Shown: positions 41,938-48,970 of the stretch, piece by piece
Position numbering within the stretch: position 1 is the stretch's first letter
How the letters are laid out: each line of letters opens with the position of its first letter
From: Solwaraspora sp. WMMD792
GTDB lineage: Bacteria; Actinomycetota; Actinomycetes; Mycobacteriales; Micromonosporaceae
Length of the DNA stretch: 64,000 nucleotides
Direction of reading: 5' to 3'
Assembly: GCF_029626105.1 (NCBI RefSeq)
Contig: NZ_JARUBH010000009.1
Location: forward strand, 3,472,001-3,536,000
Position numbers and translations under genes: made by a program
Notes under the pieces: model-generated
Database searches by the model: none
What the model was told of the DNA's origin: nothing
Seen by the model: only the letters and a program-made list of their open reading frames with translations

Positions 41938-42615
41938 TCAGCCGTGCCGGGAAACTTCCCGGCAGGCGTGGTCGGCCAGGCGGGTCGTCTCCGGCAGCCG
42001 GTAGTGAGGCGTCAGGCGCAGGGTGACCTCGGTCGCCTGGGCGATGTCGATGAGATGCCCGGCCGACACGTACACCGGTTTGACGCCGGTGCGGGTGCGC
42101 AGCGCCCGGCCGACCACCTCACCGCCGTCGACCAGGTCGGCCCAGCCGCCGCGCTCGGGCGGCACCTCGCCGTGGGTGCTGACGAACGCCGTCTTGGCCA
42201 CGCCGAACGCCGGGATGCCGGTGACCACGCCCAGGTGGCTGGCCAGGCCGCAGCGGCGCGGATGCGCGACGCCGTACCCGTCGCAGACCAGCAGGTCCGG
42301 GCGGACGGTGAGCTGGTCGAGGACGGTGAGCAGGACCGGAACCTCGCGGAACGCGAGCAGGCCGGGAACGTACGGGAAGTCGCAGACGCCGGTCGCGGTC
42401 GCGCTGGCCACGACGGACAGGTCGTCGGCCAGGTCGAGCACGACGACGGCACCGGCGAGTCGGCCCGCCGCCGACGAGTCCGATTCGTACGCGACGTCGA
42501 CGCCGGCGACGAACCTCGGCGGGTCGGCCATCGGCTGGTCGACCCGTACCCGGCGGGCCAGCTCGCGCTGGATCTCGACGGCCTCCCGCTCGGTACGCGG
42601 TGTCGCCGCCGTCAT
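41938..42615 (-). CDS. nfi: Endonuclease V (225 aa)
   Basis: Family motifs are all present: VAGVDVAYE with the catalytic Asp, FPYVPGLLAFREVPVLL (damage-recognition wedge PYIPG variant), LLVCDGYGVAHPRRCGLASH, and FGVAKTAFVSTHG. The enzyme nicks DNA or RNA next to deoxyinosine or inosine. The length is normal. Its start overlaps the stop of a small upstream frame (ATGA at 42612-42615). Confidence 0.95.
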   Translation of the reverse strand: MTAATPRTEREAVEIQRELARRVRVDQPMADPPRFVAGVDVAYESDSSAAGRLAGAVVVLDLADDLSVVASATATGVCDFPYVPGLLAFREVPVLLTVLDQLTVRPDLLVCDGYGVAHPRRCGLASHLGVVTGIPAFGVAKTAFVSTHGEVPPERGGWADLVDGGEVVGRALRTRTGVKPVYVSAGHLIDIAQATEVTLRLTPHYRLPETTRLADHACREVSRHG

Positions 42616-42797
42616 CGCGGCCCCGTCCCGTGCGTGGCCGGCGGAGACGGCAGCGTCGCACCGAGCGCCCCGGTCGTGTCGACGTCGTCAGACGGCCGCA
42701 GCCCGCTGCCGTCCTGGTGGGTGCCGCGTCCCCACTCGTCGCGGGCGTCGAGCCATGACGCGTACAGCTCGATGGTGGGTGCGATCAGCTCAGGCAC
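42612..42797 (-). pseudogene. N-terminal remnant of a GNAT acetyltransferase (61 aa)
   Basis: The opening MPELIAPTIELYASWLDARD followed by EWGRGTHQDGSGLR resembles, from memory, the N-terminus of a common actinobacterial GNAT family. Normal members are ~170 residues; here the frame ends after 61 residues in Pro/Thr-rich sequence. It overlaps nfi by 4 bp and begins only 18 bp from the divergent GNAT gene. It is probably a deletion remnant, although it could still be translated ahead of nfi. Confidence 0.5.
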
Positions 42798-42815
42798 GTC
42801 GGCAGACTACGCGGC

Positions 42816-43280
42816 ATGGCAATCCGTATCCGCCCCGTCGATCGGCACGACACGGCCCGGCTCGGCGTCCTGCTGGATCAGCTCGGCTACCCCACCGATG
42901 ACGCCGATGTCCACGAACGTCTGACCTACTGGCTGCACGACCAGGCCAGCGTGCTGCTCGGCGCCGATGACGCCGGCGAGCTGATCGGAGTCGCCGCCCT
43001 GCATGTGTGTCCGATATTGGAGAGGACCGGCAGGTTCGGCCGGGTCGTCGCCTTGGTCGTCGACGACCGATACCGGGGGCAGGGCGTCGGGCATTCGTTG
43101 CTGACCGAGATCGAGCGCCGGGCCTGGGCCGCCGGTTGCATCATGATGGAGGTGACCAGCAGCGTTCACCGGGACGCGGCGCACCGGTTCTACGCGGGTC
43201 TTGGGTACGAGGACACGGTGGACAGGTCTCGACGATTTATCAAGCCCTTACCACCTGACGGGGAGAGCCCGCGCAGGTAG
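42816..43280 (+). CDS. GNAT family N-acetyltransferase (154 aa)
   Basis: The acetyl-CoA loop is evident (VVALVVDDRYRGQGVGHSLL, with RxxGxG/A form), as are the N-terminal beta1-alpha1 (IRIRPVDRHDTARL) and the terminal HRFYAGLGYEDT motif of GNAT enzymes. The length is standard. The substrate is unknown. Its start is only 18 bp from the divergent GNAT remnant, so the promoter must overlap that frame. Confidence 0.9.
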   Translation: MAIRIRPVDRHDTARLGVLLDQLGYPTDDADVHERLTYWLHDQASVLLGADDAGELIGVAALHVCPILERTGRFGRVVALVVDDRYRGQGVGHSLLTEIERRAWAAGCIMMEVTSSVHRDAAHRFYAGLGYEDTVDRSRRFIKPLPPDGESPRR

Positions 43281-43354
43281 CCCGTCCGGCGCCCCGGAAA
43301 CAGTGCCAGGCCGAGGGCACCGAGCAGCAGGTACGCGGTCGTCGGCTCGCCCAC
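43190..43354 (-). CDS. Possible small hydrophobic peptide (54 aa)
   Basis: A GTG at 43354 behind AGGAGAGG opens MGEPTTAYLLLGALGLALFP, then a basic tail. It overlaps the 3' end of the GNAT gene on the opposite strand by 91 bp, which weakens the case. It lies 50 bp after the small zinc-ribbon gene at 43405. Offered only as a candidate. Confidence 0.25.
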   Translation of the reverse strand: MGEPTTAYLLLGALGLALFPGRRTGYLRGLSPSGGKGLINRRDLSTVSSYPRPA

Positions 43355-43404
43355 CGCCTCTCCTGCCTTGTCGTTGTGCCACCCGACCAGCTTGACCGCA
43401 GGGC

Positions 43405-43536
43405 TCAGACGCTCGGCGGTGGCGGGGTGGTGGTGAGTTCGCCGCACTTGGGGCACCAGCGGCTCTTGACCCGGAACGAGAACAGCCCGGCCAGGTAGCC
43501 GAGCACCGCAGCGCTGGTCAACGCGCAGACGTCCAT
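43405..43536 (-). CDS. Tiny membrane/zinc-ribbon protein, paralogue (43 aa)
   Basis: The ATG at 43536 follows AAGGAACAGG. The product (hydrophobic ALTSAAVLGYLAGLFSF, then RWCPKCGELTTTPPPP) is nearly identical to the 42-residue protein at 3284-3412. Conservation between two distant loci supports translation of both. One membrane-spanning or amphipathic segment and a single CPKCG knuckle suggest a dimeric metal site at the membrane. It lies just downstream of the frameshifted zinc-ribbon gene and GPP34. Function unknown. Confidence 0.75.
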   Translation of the reverse strand: MDVCALTSAAVLGYLAGLFSFRVKSRWCPKCGELTTTPPPPSV

Positions 43537-43598
43537 AACCTGTTCCTTCTCTCCAGGGCGGGCAAGACATGACTTCGTCTCGGCGGCGACGGCTCGGC

Positions 43599-43959
43599 TC
43601 ACCCGGCCGGAGGCGGCGTCGGGCCGGCAGCCCGTCGCCGACGGTCGATCCAGGAGGCACGCAGCGACAGCCAGCTCGACGGGCCTCGGGCGTACACCTC
43701 GGTCAGCAGGGATGCGAAGACCTCGCTCCGCCGGTCGGCCGGCAGGTGCGGTCGGGCCAGTCTGTGGTTGTCGGGCGGCGGCCCGGTCCCACATCAGGGT
43801 TTCGGCGTGCAGGGCGTCGATCTCGTTGCGGCACGCACCGGTGCACCGGTAGACGCGGGTGGCGGCACGGACGGCCGGGGTCATCGGGGTCCGGCAGTCC
43901 GCGCAGTGGATCAGTGCGGCCAGTGGGTATCCGGCCGGGTCGGGGTAGTCGACCATCAT
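43599..43959 (-). pseudogene. Zinc-ribbon protein with probable frameshift
   Basis: From ATG 43959 the first ~48 residues contain two Cys pairs (ALIHCADCRTPMTP and VYRCTGACRNEIDALHAETL), a recombinase-type zinc ribbon. Coding sense then moves to another frame (PHLPADRRSEVFASLLTEVY, then ARGPSSWLSLRASWIDRRRR) that ends in TGA at 43599. Without the shift the first frame runs on into the small gene at 43536. A one-base indel near 43760-43780 explains this. The gene lies 13 bp after GPP34. Function unknown. Confidence 0.5.
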
Positions 43960-43972
43960 CAGCCGCCGCCGG

Positions 43973-44611
43973 TCAGCCACGGTGGGCGGCGACGGTACGG
44001 CCGAGTGCCGCGCGGGTCTGCCGGGCCAGGTCGACGATCGGCGGCCAGCCGTGGTCGACGAGGGTGCGCAGGTCGTCGTAGGCGTGCGGCGGCGCACCGT
44101 TGAGGATGTGCCGGTCGAGGCCACAGGCCCAGGTCAACGCCGCCAGACCCTGATCGGTGACGTGGAGGCGGCGGCGGGCGCGCAGCGCGGTGGCCAGCCG
44201 GACGGCGGGCCAGCCGGCGGTGTTCATGTCGGTGGGCACCCACCGTTCGCCGCGACCGACGAGGCGACGGCGGGTCACTTCCCGGCGTACGTGGCCGGCG
44301 CGGGCCAGTCGGGTGGCGACCTGCCGGACCGCGGTCTCGCTGAGCAGACCGACCCAGGTCTTCACCGGTTGCGGGGTCGGCGCGGCGCTGATCTGGGCGA
44401 GGATGCCGTGCACCAGGTCGTCGGGCGGGGCGACGGTCGCGCCGACGACGACCAGGCCGCGGCGCACGGCGATCCGCTGCGGGTAGAGCAGTTCGGCCAG
44501 CAACGCGGCGGCCAGTCCGTGGCTGAGCGCGCGGGGGTGCAGCAACGGTCGGCCGTGCAACCGGTGGTGGGCCATCCGGAACAGGTCGTCGGCCAGCGGG
44601 TACGTGGACAT
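43973..44611 (-). CDS. GPP34 family phosphoprotein (212 aa)
   Basis: The ATG at 44611 gives MSTYPLADDLFRMAHH; the longer in-frame extension upstream is Arg-rich and not family-like. The pattern LADDLFRMAHHRLHGRPLLH, then LSHGLAAALLAELLYPQRIA and a VKTWVGLLSE segment, is that of GPP34 (Golgi phosphoprotein 3-like) proteins, abundant in actinobacteria. The eukaryotic homologue binds phosphatidylinositol phosphate; the bacterial role is unclear. It heads a group of small zinc-ribbon genes. Confidence 0.85.
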   Translation of the reverse strand: MSTYPLADDLFRMAHHRLHGRPLLHPRALSHGLAAALLAELLYPQRIAVRRGLVVVGATVAPPDDLVHGILAQISAAPTPQPVKTWVGLLSETAVRQVATRLARAGHVRREVTRRRLVGRGERWVPTDMNTAGWPAVRLATALRARRRLHVTDQGLAALTWACGLDRHILNGAPPHAYDDLRTLVDHGWPPIVDLARQTRAALGRTVAAHRG

Positions 44612-44700
44612 TCGGCAGACTCCTCGGCAGAGTGCGCAGACAAGGGCGTGGAACGCCGCCCGCCGCCACGCCCACCTCGGCAGCGACGACGGGCGGCGGC

Positions 44701-45063
44701 TCAGGTGCGCCAGACGATCAGCAGGTCGTCGGCGTCGGCACCGACGTACACCTGATCGATGGCCTCGCCGATCACGTCGGCGTCGGTGCGCGGCGGCGAC
44801 ACAGCGGCCAGGTCGGGGCGGCGGCGGGCGATGGACAGGCCGACGAGCCGCTCGATCCGGCCCGCGTCGGCCGGGCCCAGCCGGCAACCACACGGTCCCC
44901 GGTACGCCCGCCCACCGTCAGTGGTCCGCAACGGCTGCAGCCGCCGCCCACACGCCGCGCACATCAGGACCCCACGTAGCGGCCACTGGTCGGACGTGTC
45001 GCCGCGCTCGGGTTCCCCGACCGGTGGGCCGTCTTTGGGCAGGTCAGAGCGCAGCGAAGGCAT
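44701..45063 (-). CDS. Small zinc-ribbon protein (120 aa)
   Basis: The ATG at 45063 opens MPSLRSDLPKDGPP. A zinc-ribbon core (LMCAACGRRLQPL ... RGPCGCRLGPAD) with two Cys pairs is followed by a helical domain ending DADDLLIVWRT. The ribbon resembles that of serine recombinases and the protein at 43599-43959. No catalytic domain is present. It is 89 bp from the GPP34 start on the same strand and probably co-transcribed. Function unknown. Confidence 0.65.
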   Translation of the reverse strand: MPSLRSDLPKDGPPVGEPERGDTSDQWPLRGVLMCAACGRRLQPLRTTDGGRAYRGPCGCRLGPADAGRIERLVGLSIARRRPDLAAVSPPRTDADVIGEAIDQVYVGADADDLLIVWRT

Positions 45064-45302
45064 CGAAGGACTCCTACGGGTGCACGAGGTTGGCCGGCGA
45101 CGGAACGGGTGCCACCGGCACAGAGGACTGAAGATCACAGATCGTCGCGATCCAGTAACTCGCTTGGATCGACAGTGGCACGCCGAATCTGGTCCGTCAA
45201 TTCTTCCATGGAAAAATCTTGAGACCATCTCGATCGGTCGGCCTTAATGATCAAGATGGATCACGCTAGCCTGGTTGCGCTGACAGGCATGGATGGTCCA
45301 AG

Positions 45303-46196
45303 ATGGCGGAATCCACCTCACCCACTGTGGAGGCAGACGTGCCCAAGGTCGTCGGTCCAACCATCCCGCGCTGGCAGCTCGGCGAGGAGCTCACCCGCCT
45401 ACGCCGCGCCGCCAACCTCACCGAGGCAGTCGTCGCCGACAAACTCGGCTGCTCCGAGTCGAAGATCAAGAAGGTCGAGGCGGGCTACGTCGGCACCAAC
45501 CGCGCCGAGCTCATGGTCATGCTCGACATGTACGGCGTCACCGACGAGACCGCCCGCAACGACATGATCGAGCTGCAGAAGCGCGGCAAGGAACGCGGCT
45601 GGTGGTCCAAGTTCGGCATGGTGCCCCAGCAGTTCGCGACCTTCCTCAGCCTGGAGTCCTCGGCCACCAACATCCGCGTCTTCGAACCGCTGATGGTCCA
45701 CGGACTCCTGCAGACCGAGGACTACACCCGCGCGATCGTCTCGACGCACCTGCCGAACGCGCCCGCCGAGGAAGTCGAACGGCAGGTGCAGATCCGCCGC
45801 GCCCGTCAGGAACGGCTCTTCGCGGACCCGCCGCAGACCTGGATCATCCTCGACGAGGCGGTCCTGCACCGCCGGGTTGGCGGCACCGACGTGATGCGCG
45901 CCCAGCTCACCCACATCCTCGACACCGTCAAGGCTGCTCCGTGGCTCACTCTCCAGGTCGTCCCGTACAGCCACGGCAGCTACCCCGGCGAGCTCGGCGC
46001 GTTCACGATCTTCGACTTCGAGGAGGACATCCACTCACCCGTCGTCTACGTCGAAGGCCAGGCCGGCGGCCTCTATCTCGAACGCGAGGCAGACCTGCGT
46101 CGGTGTAACCTGGCGTACAACCACATCACCGCCGCCGCGCTCAGCCCACCCGAGAGCGCCAAGCTGATCACCGCCCTGACCCGCGCCACGGGTTGA
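45303..46196 (+). CDS. XRE-type regulator with DUF5753 domain (297 aa)
   Basis: A helix-turn-helix (EELTRLRRAANLTEAVVADK, then LGCSESKIKKVEAGYVGT, residues ~28-65) precedes a DUF5753 domain (RVFEPLMVHGLLQTEDYTRA, LTLQVVPYSHGSYPGELGAF, VVYVEGQAGGLYLERE). This architecture is very common in actinobacteria and always pairs with a DUF397 gene, which follows here with a 4-bp overlap (46193-46196). Such pairs act as regulator and partner, with toxin-antitoxin-like behaviour proposed for some. Confidence 0.93.
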   Translation: MAESTSPTVEADVPKVVGPTIPRWQLGEELTRLRRAANLTEAVVADKLGCSESKIKKVEAGYVGTNRAELMVMLDMYGVTDETARNDMIELQKRGKERGWWSKFGMVPQQFATFLSLESSATNIRVFEPLMVHGLLQTEDYTRAIVSTHLPNAPAEEVERQVQIRRARQERLFADPPQTWIILDEAVLHRRVGGTDVMRAQLTHILDTVKAAPWLTLQVVPYSHGSYPGELGAFTIFDFEEDIHSPVVYVEGQAGGLYLEREADLRRCNLAYNHITAAALSPPESAKLITALTRATG

Positions 46197-46423
46197 CCGA
46201 CGAGGAGCAGCACGTGACCCCCGACCTCGACCTCAGCACTGCCGTCTGGCGCAAGAGCAGGAAGTCATCCGCGAACGGTGGCTGCGTCGAGGTCGCCAAC
46301 CTGGGTCAGGCGTACGCGCTCCGCGACTCCAAGAACCCGGACGGTCCGGTCCTGATCTTCACCCCCGAGGAGTGGGACTGCTTCCTCGACGGCGCAGAAA
46401 AGGGCGAGTTCCGCCAACTCTGA
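46193..46423 (+). CDS. DUF397 protein (76 aa)
   Basis: The sequence AVWRKSRKSSANGGCVEVAN, then ALRDSKNPDGPVLIFTPEEW is the DUF397 signature. The start overlaps the DUF5753 regulator stop, so they are coupled. DUF397 partners are thought to counteract the XRE protein. It ends the plus-strand pair; the next genes are convergent. Between 46424 and 46527 I see no gene. Confidence 0.92.
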   Translation: MTDEEQHVTPDLDLSTAVWRKSRKSSANGGCVEVANLGQAYALRDSKNPDGPVLIFTPEEWDCFLDGAEKGEFRQL

Positions 46424-46527
46424 CCGGACCTGCGACCCGCAGGCTCCGACAGCAACCAGCCACTGACCTCCGGTGACCCGTGTCCACTGCGGATCTCCGA
46501 GAATTCATCATCGCAACCGTTTGGACT

Positions 46528-47064
46528 TCAGCGATCAGTCGGAAAATCCACCGATCCACTGAGATCGTCAAGTTCGATTGCGACGGCATCCGCCTCATCT
46601 CGACCAGTCACCCCGATCATGGTCAACAGATACGCAGCCCGGCCATAGCAGTACTCATCCAGCCTGCCAAACATGGACAGGAAGTCAATACACTGCATCC
46701 TTTCCGGACGCGATCCGCACTCCGCTATTTCGGCGACCGCCGGCAGGCAGTTGATGACCTCACGGCGCACAATCCCCGCCTCGGGATGTCGCACCACCCC
46801 TCCTGCGAGCTGAAAGGCCAGGTAAAGCAGCTCAATTCGACCAGCTCCAGCAGCTCGGACAAGACCTTGGGCAACACAGGCAGCAACGGCAGCCGCCATC
46901 GCTTGACGCATCGGCCCGTTGGCAGGAACGGCTTCGGCCTCAACGAGTGCCATCAGCTCACTCGCCCGATCCCCATCTTCCGTGGCCACAAGCTCTTCGA
47001 TCCACATACCGACACGAGCGTTGCCCAAGCCCAACCAGTCATGTCTGGAGATTTCCCACCGCAT
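46528..47064 (-). CDS. Candidate immunity or helical-repeat protein (178 aa)
   Basis: The frame encodes an all-helical protein (ASELMALVEAEAVPANGPMR, MAAAVAACVAQGLVRAAGAG, INCLPAVAEIAECGSRPERM). No known motif, signal peptide or membrane segment is present. Its length and position at the end of a run of minus-strand genes downstream of the RHS toxin fit an immunity-like or orphan immunity gene. Codon use and GC are lower than in flanking regions. The assignment is by context only. Confidence 0.55.
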   Translation of the reverse strand: MRWEISRHDWLGLGNARVGMWIEELVATEDGDRASELMALVEAEAVPANGPMRQAMAAAVAACVAQGLVRAAGAGRIELLYLAFQLAGGVVRHPEAGIVRREVINCLPAVAEIAECGSRPERMQCIDFLSMFGRLDEYCYGRAAYLLTMIGVTGRDEADAVAIELDDLSGSVDFPTDR

Positions 47065-47136
47065 TCAGCCAACCCCAACACAACAAGCATCAGGCGCTAC
47101 CGCTGCCATAGTACGACGATCTCGGCGGAGTCACAG

Positions 47137-47718
47137 CTAGACTATTGACGGCCTGCCCGGATCCAACAGATCAGGATCCGCCGACACCAACAGGCGCTCG
47201 AATGCATCCCAACCCTCGCTCGACACGAACTCAGCCTCGGCGACGCTAATGGGGACCATCCACACTATAGCGACACCGCAGCCATCCTCGAGCTCAACTG
47301 AATCAAATCCTTCGTCGAAATAGCCCGGAGCTGCAGCGTACAACACTGCCATTTTACTGCCCTCCGCCACCGACCACGGCAGCGCGAACGTTTGACCACG
47401 CAGGATCGGAACGTGGCGCGCAAGTAGTTCACCTGCGACCAGTTGAAGGGCCTGAGGGAATCGAGAAGGAGCCAAAGCGGAGTGCGTCGTCATCACGAGC
47501 TCCAGCGAGATGCCCTGCTGGCCAGCCGGAGACGGAAGAGAATGTCTACTGACTCCGATGGTCGCGTATGAGGTGGATCCCACGAGCTGCCCGCCACCGC
47601 CGAACTCAGCAACTTGAAAAGGGAGTTCGACCCCACTCGGATCACGCGTCCAACCGGACCTAAGGGGCCCAAGCCGAGTTTCCAGGTGATCGACAATCAC
47701 CGGCGTCAGCTTATCCAC
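47137..47718 (-). CDS. Suppressor-of-fused-like (SUFU) immunity-type protein (193 aa)
   Basis: The GTG at 47718 shares a base with the stop of the upstream gene and has GGGGG 9 bp before it. The fold signature matches bacterial SUFU-domain immunity proteins: ELPFQVAEFGGGGQLVGSTS, YATIGVSRHSLPS, ISLELVMTTHS, and VWMVPISVAEAEFVSSEGWD, then AFERLLVSADPDLLDPGRPS. SUFU-domain proteins are frequent immunity proteins of polymorphic toxins. It lies in the low-GC cassette downstream of the RHS toxin. The toxin it neutralises is not known and may have been lost by tip exchange. Confidence 0.75.
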   Translation of the reverse strand: MDKLTPVIVDHLETRLGPLRSGWTRDPSGVELPFQVAEFGGGGQLVGSTSYATIGVSRHSLPSPAGQQGISLELVMTTHSALAPSRFPQALQLVAGELLARHVPILRGQTFALPWSVAEGSKMAVLYAAAPGYFDEGFDSVELEDGCGVAIVWMVPISVAEAEFVSSEGWDAFERLLVSADPDLLDPGRPSIV

Positions 47719-48026
47719 TAAGTCACCCCCTCGTCGATCTTCACGCACTCCCATACCAACTCCTGCAGCTCATAGGAAACAGCAAGGACTTTAGCGCCCA
47801 ACTCCCCGGAATACAATTGGGAGTTTGATTCGGTGGCCGGAACTATATCGACCAAAATACCGACACCGAGCCGGGGAATAGTATCACAATTCACCCATGC
47901 AAGAGCACACTTTTGGAGCGCATCTTTGAGCGCAATCAGCGCCGGCTCATTTATCCCACGATTCTCCCGAAGCGCCAGGTCGAATTCTTTCCAGGACCCA
48001 GCCAGAAGCGAAAGCTCCGGTGACAT
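47718..48026 (-). CDS. Small hypothetical protein, candidate immunity gene (102 aa)
   Basis: I prefer the ATG at 48026 (MSPELSLLAGSWKEFDLALR) over the in-frame ATG at 48059, because a run of nine G (48032-48040, on the minus strand) lies just before it as a ribosome site. The protein is mainly helical with a short hydrophobic stretch (VGILVDIVPA). It overlaps the SUFU gene by one base. The G9 run sits between two possible starts, so slippage could change the N-terminus. Function unknown; context suggests an immunity cassette. Confidence 0.55.
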   Translation of the reverse strand: MSPELSLLAGSWKEFDLALRENRGINEPALIALKDALQKCALAWVNCDTIPRLGVGILVDIVPATESNSQLYSGELGAKVLAVSYELQELVWECVKIDEGVT

Positions 48027-48186
48027 TACCGCCCCCCCCCACGGCACGTAGATCGGCACGAATTTCGGGCAGAGAAGACGATCAGTGATCGATCCGACCC
48101 CCAGCTCGTAGTAGCCACAACCGGATTCCCGATATTTCTTAACGTCGGCATCGTTGATGTAAACGATACTCTATTCCAAATTGTCG

Positions 48187-48705
48187 TCAATCAACTTGCC
48201 ACCTATCCCGGAATGCCGCGACGCGCGCACGGTCAAGATCGACTACATCCAGGACGTCTAACATGAAATCAGCGTTGATCTTCGATAGCTTAGAGTACAT
48301 CACCCAGATGCCCTCCCTTGCTCGCTCCACACAGCGCTCGACGAGGTCGTAGTTACCCATTTCCAACTCGGACGCATGTGGCTCTCCCGTAATGATATTG
48401 TGCAGCACATTCATCAGCTCCATCTCGGCCGCAACCGGAAGATTCTCTGCATATGCCGCCACAATGACCCCAACAGCCGGCAATGCTACCTCGTACACCA
48501 TCGACTGAACCTCGAGGCGGTATTCAAGGGTGCAACCAAGTAGGTCCGAATCCGAATCAGCTTCGAGTATCCGCATGAAGATATCGGGAATGCCGAACCC
48601 ATTGCCAGTGGGCGCTCGATACGTCGACCAGTCATATCGGGCGAGTTCCACTTTCGCAGCCGTCACCTGCACGGACTCACGCCCTGCACCTATCCAGTCG
48701 TGCAC
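48187..48705 (-). CDS. Candidate immunity protein (172 aa)
   Basis: The frame opens MHDWIGAGRESVQVTAAKVE and continues as a helical protein (AVGVIVAAYAENLPVAAEME, LMNVLHNIITGEPHASELEM, LDVLDVVDLDRARVAAFRDR). It shows no motif I recognise. It lies 13 bp after the 83-residue gene that follows the RHS toxin, on the same strand, so it is probably co-transcribed with the toxin. Between 48060 and 48186 I see no gene. A role as cognate or duplicated immunity protein is inferred from position. Confidence 0.55.
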   Translation of the reverse strand: MHDWIGAGRESVQVTAAKVELARYDWSTYRAPTGNGFGIPDIFMRILEADSDSDLLGCTLEYRLEVQSMVYEVALPAVGVIVAAYAENLPVAAEMELMNVLHNIITGEPHASELEMGNYDLVERCVERAREGIWVMYSKLSKINADFMLDVLDVVDLDRARVAAFRDRWQVD

Positions 48706-48718
48706 GTTCAGCCCGCCA

Positions 48719-48970
48719 TCATTCCACTAATCCGATCATTTGAGGAATGTTGCGAATGAACCGCGCCTCATGCTCGTCGAGCGAATCACTGGCGACCACT
48801 TCGACGAGCTCAATAAACTTGAAGCGATCAACTTCCGCGAATTTTAGAAGTTCGTGCGCGATGCTCTCCATTCCACGCACGGCAGCATCGGGATCAACCT
48901 CGTCAGAACTCGATTCTTCCAGGAAGATCATCGCAGCCACGATAGCCCTAACCAACGGCTTCTTGTTCAT
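48719..48970 (-). CDS. Probable cognate immunity protein of the RHS toxin (83 aa)
   Basis: The ATG at 48970 begins directly after the toxin's TAG stop (TAGATG), the tightest coupling possible. The product is small, acidic and helical (AIVAAMIFLEESSSDEVDPD, FIELVEVVASDSLDEHEARF). It has no signal peptide, so it would act in the cytoplasm, as expected for protection against a nuclease toxin. Together with 48187-48705 it could form one split immunity unit. The role is inferred from the arrangement. Confidence 0.6.
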   Translation of the reverse strand: MNKKPLVRAIVAAMIFLEESSSDEVDPDAAVRGMESIAHELLKFAEVDRFKFIELVEVVASDSLDEHEARFIRNIPQMIGLVE

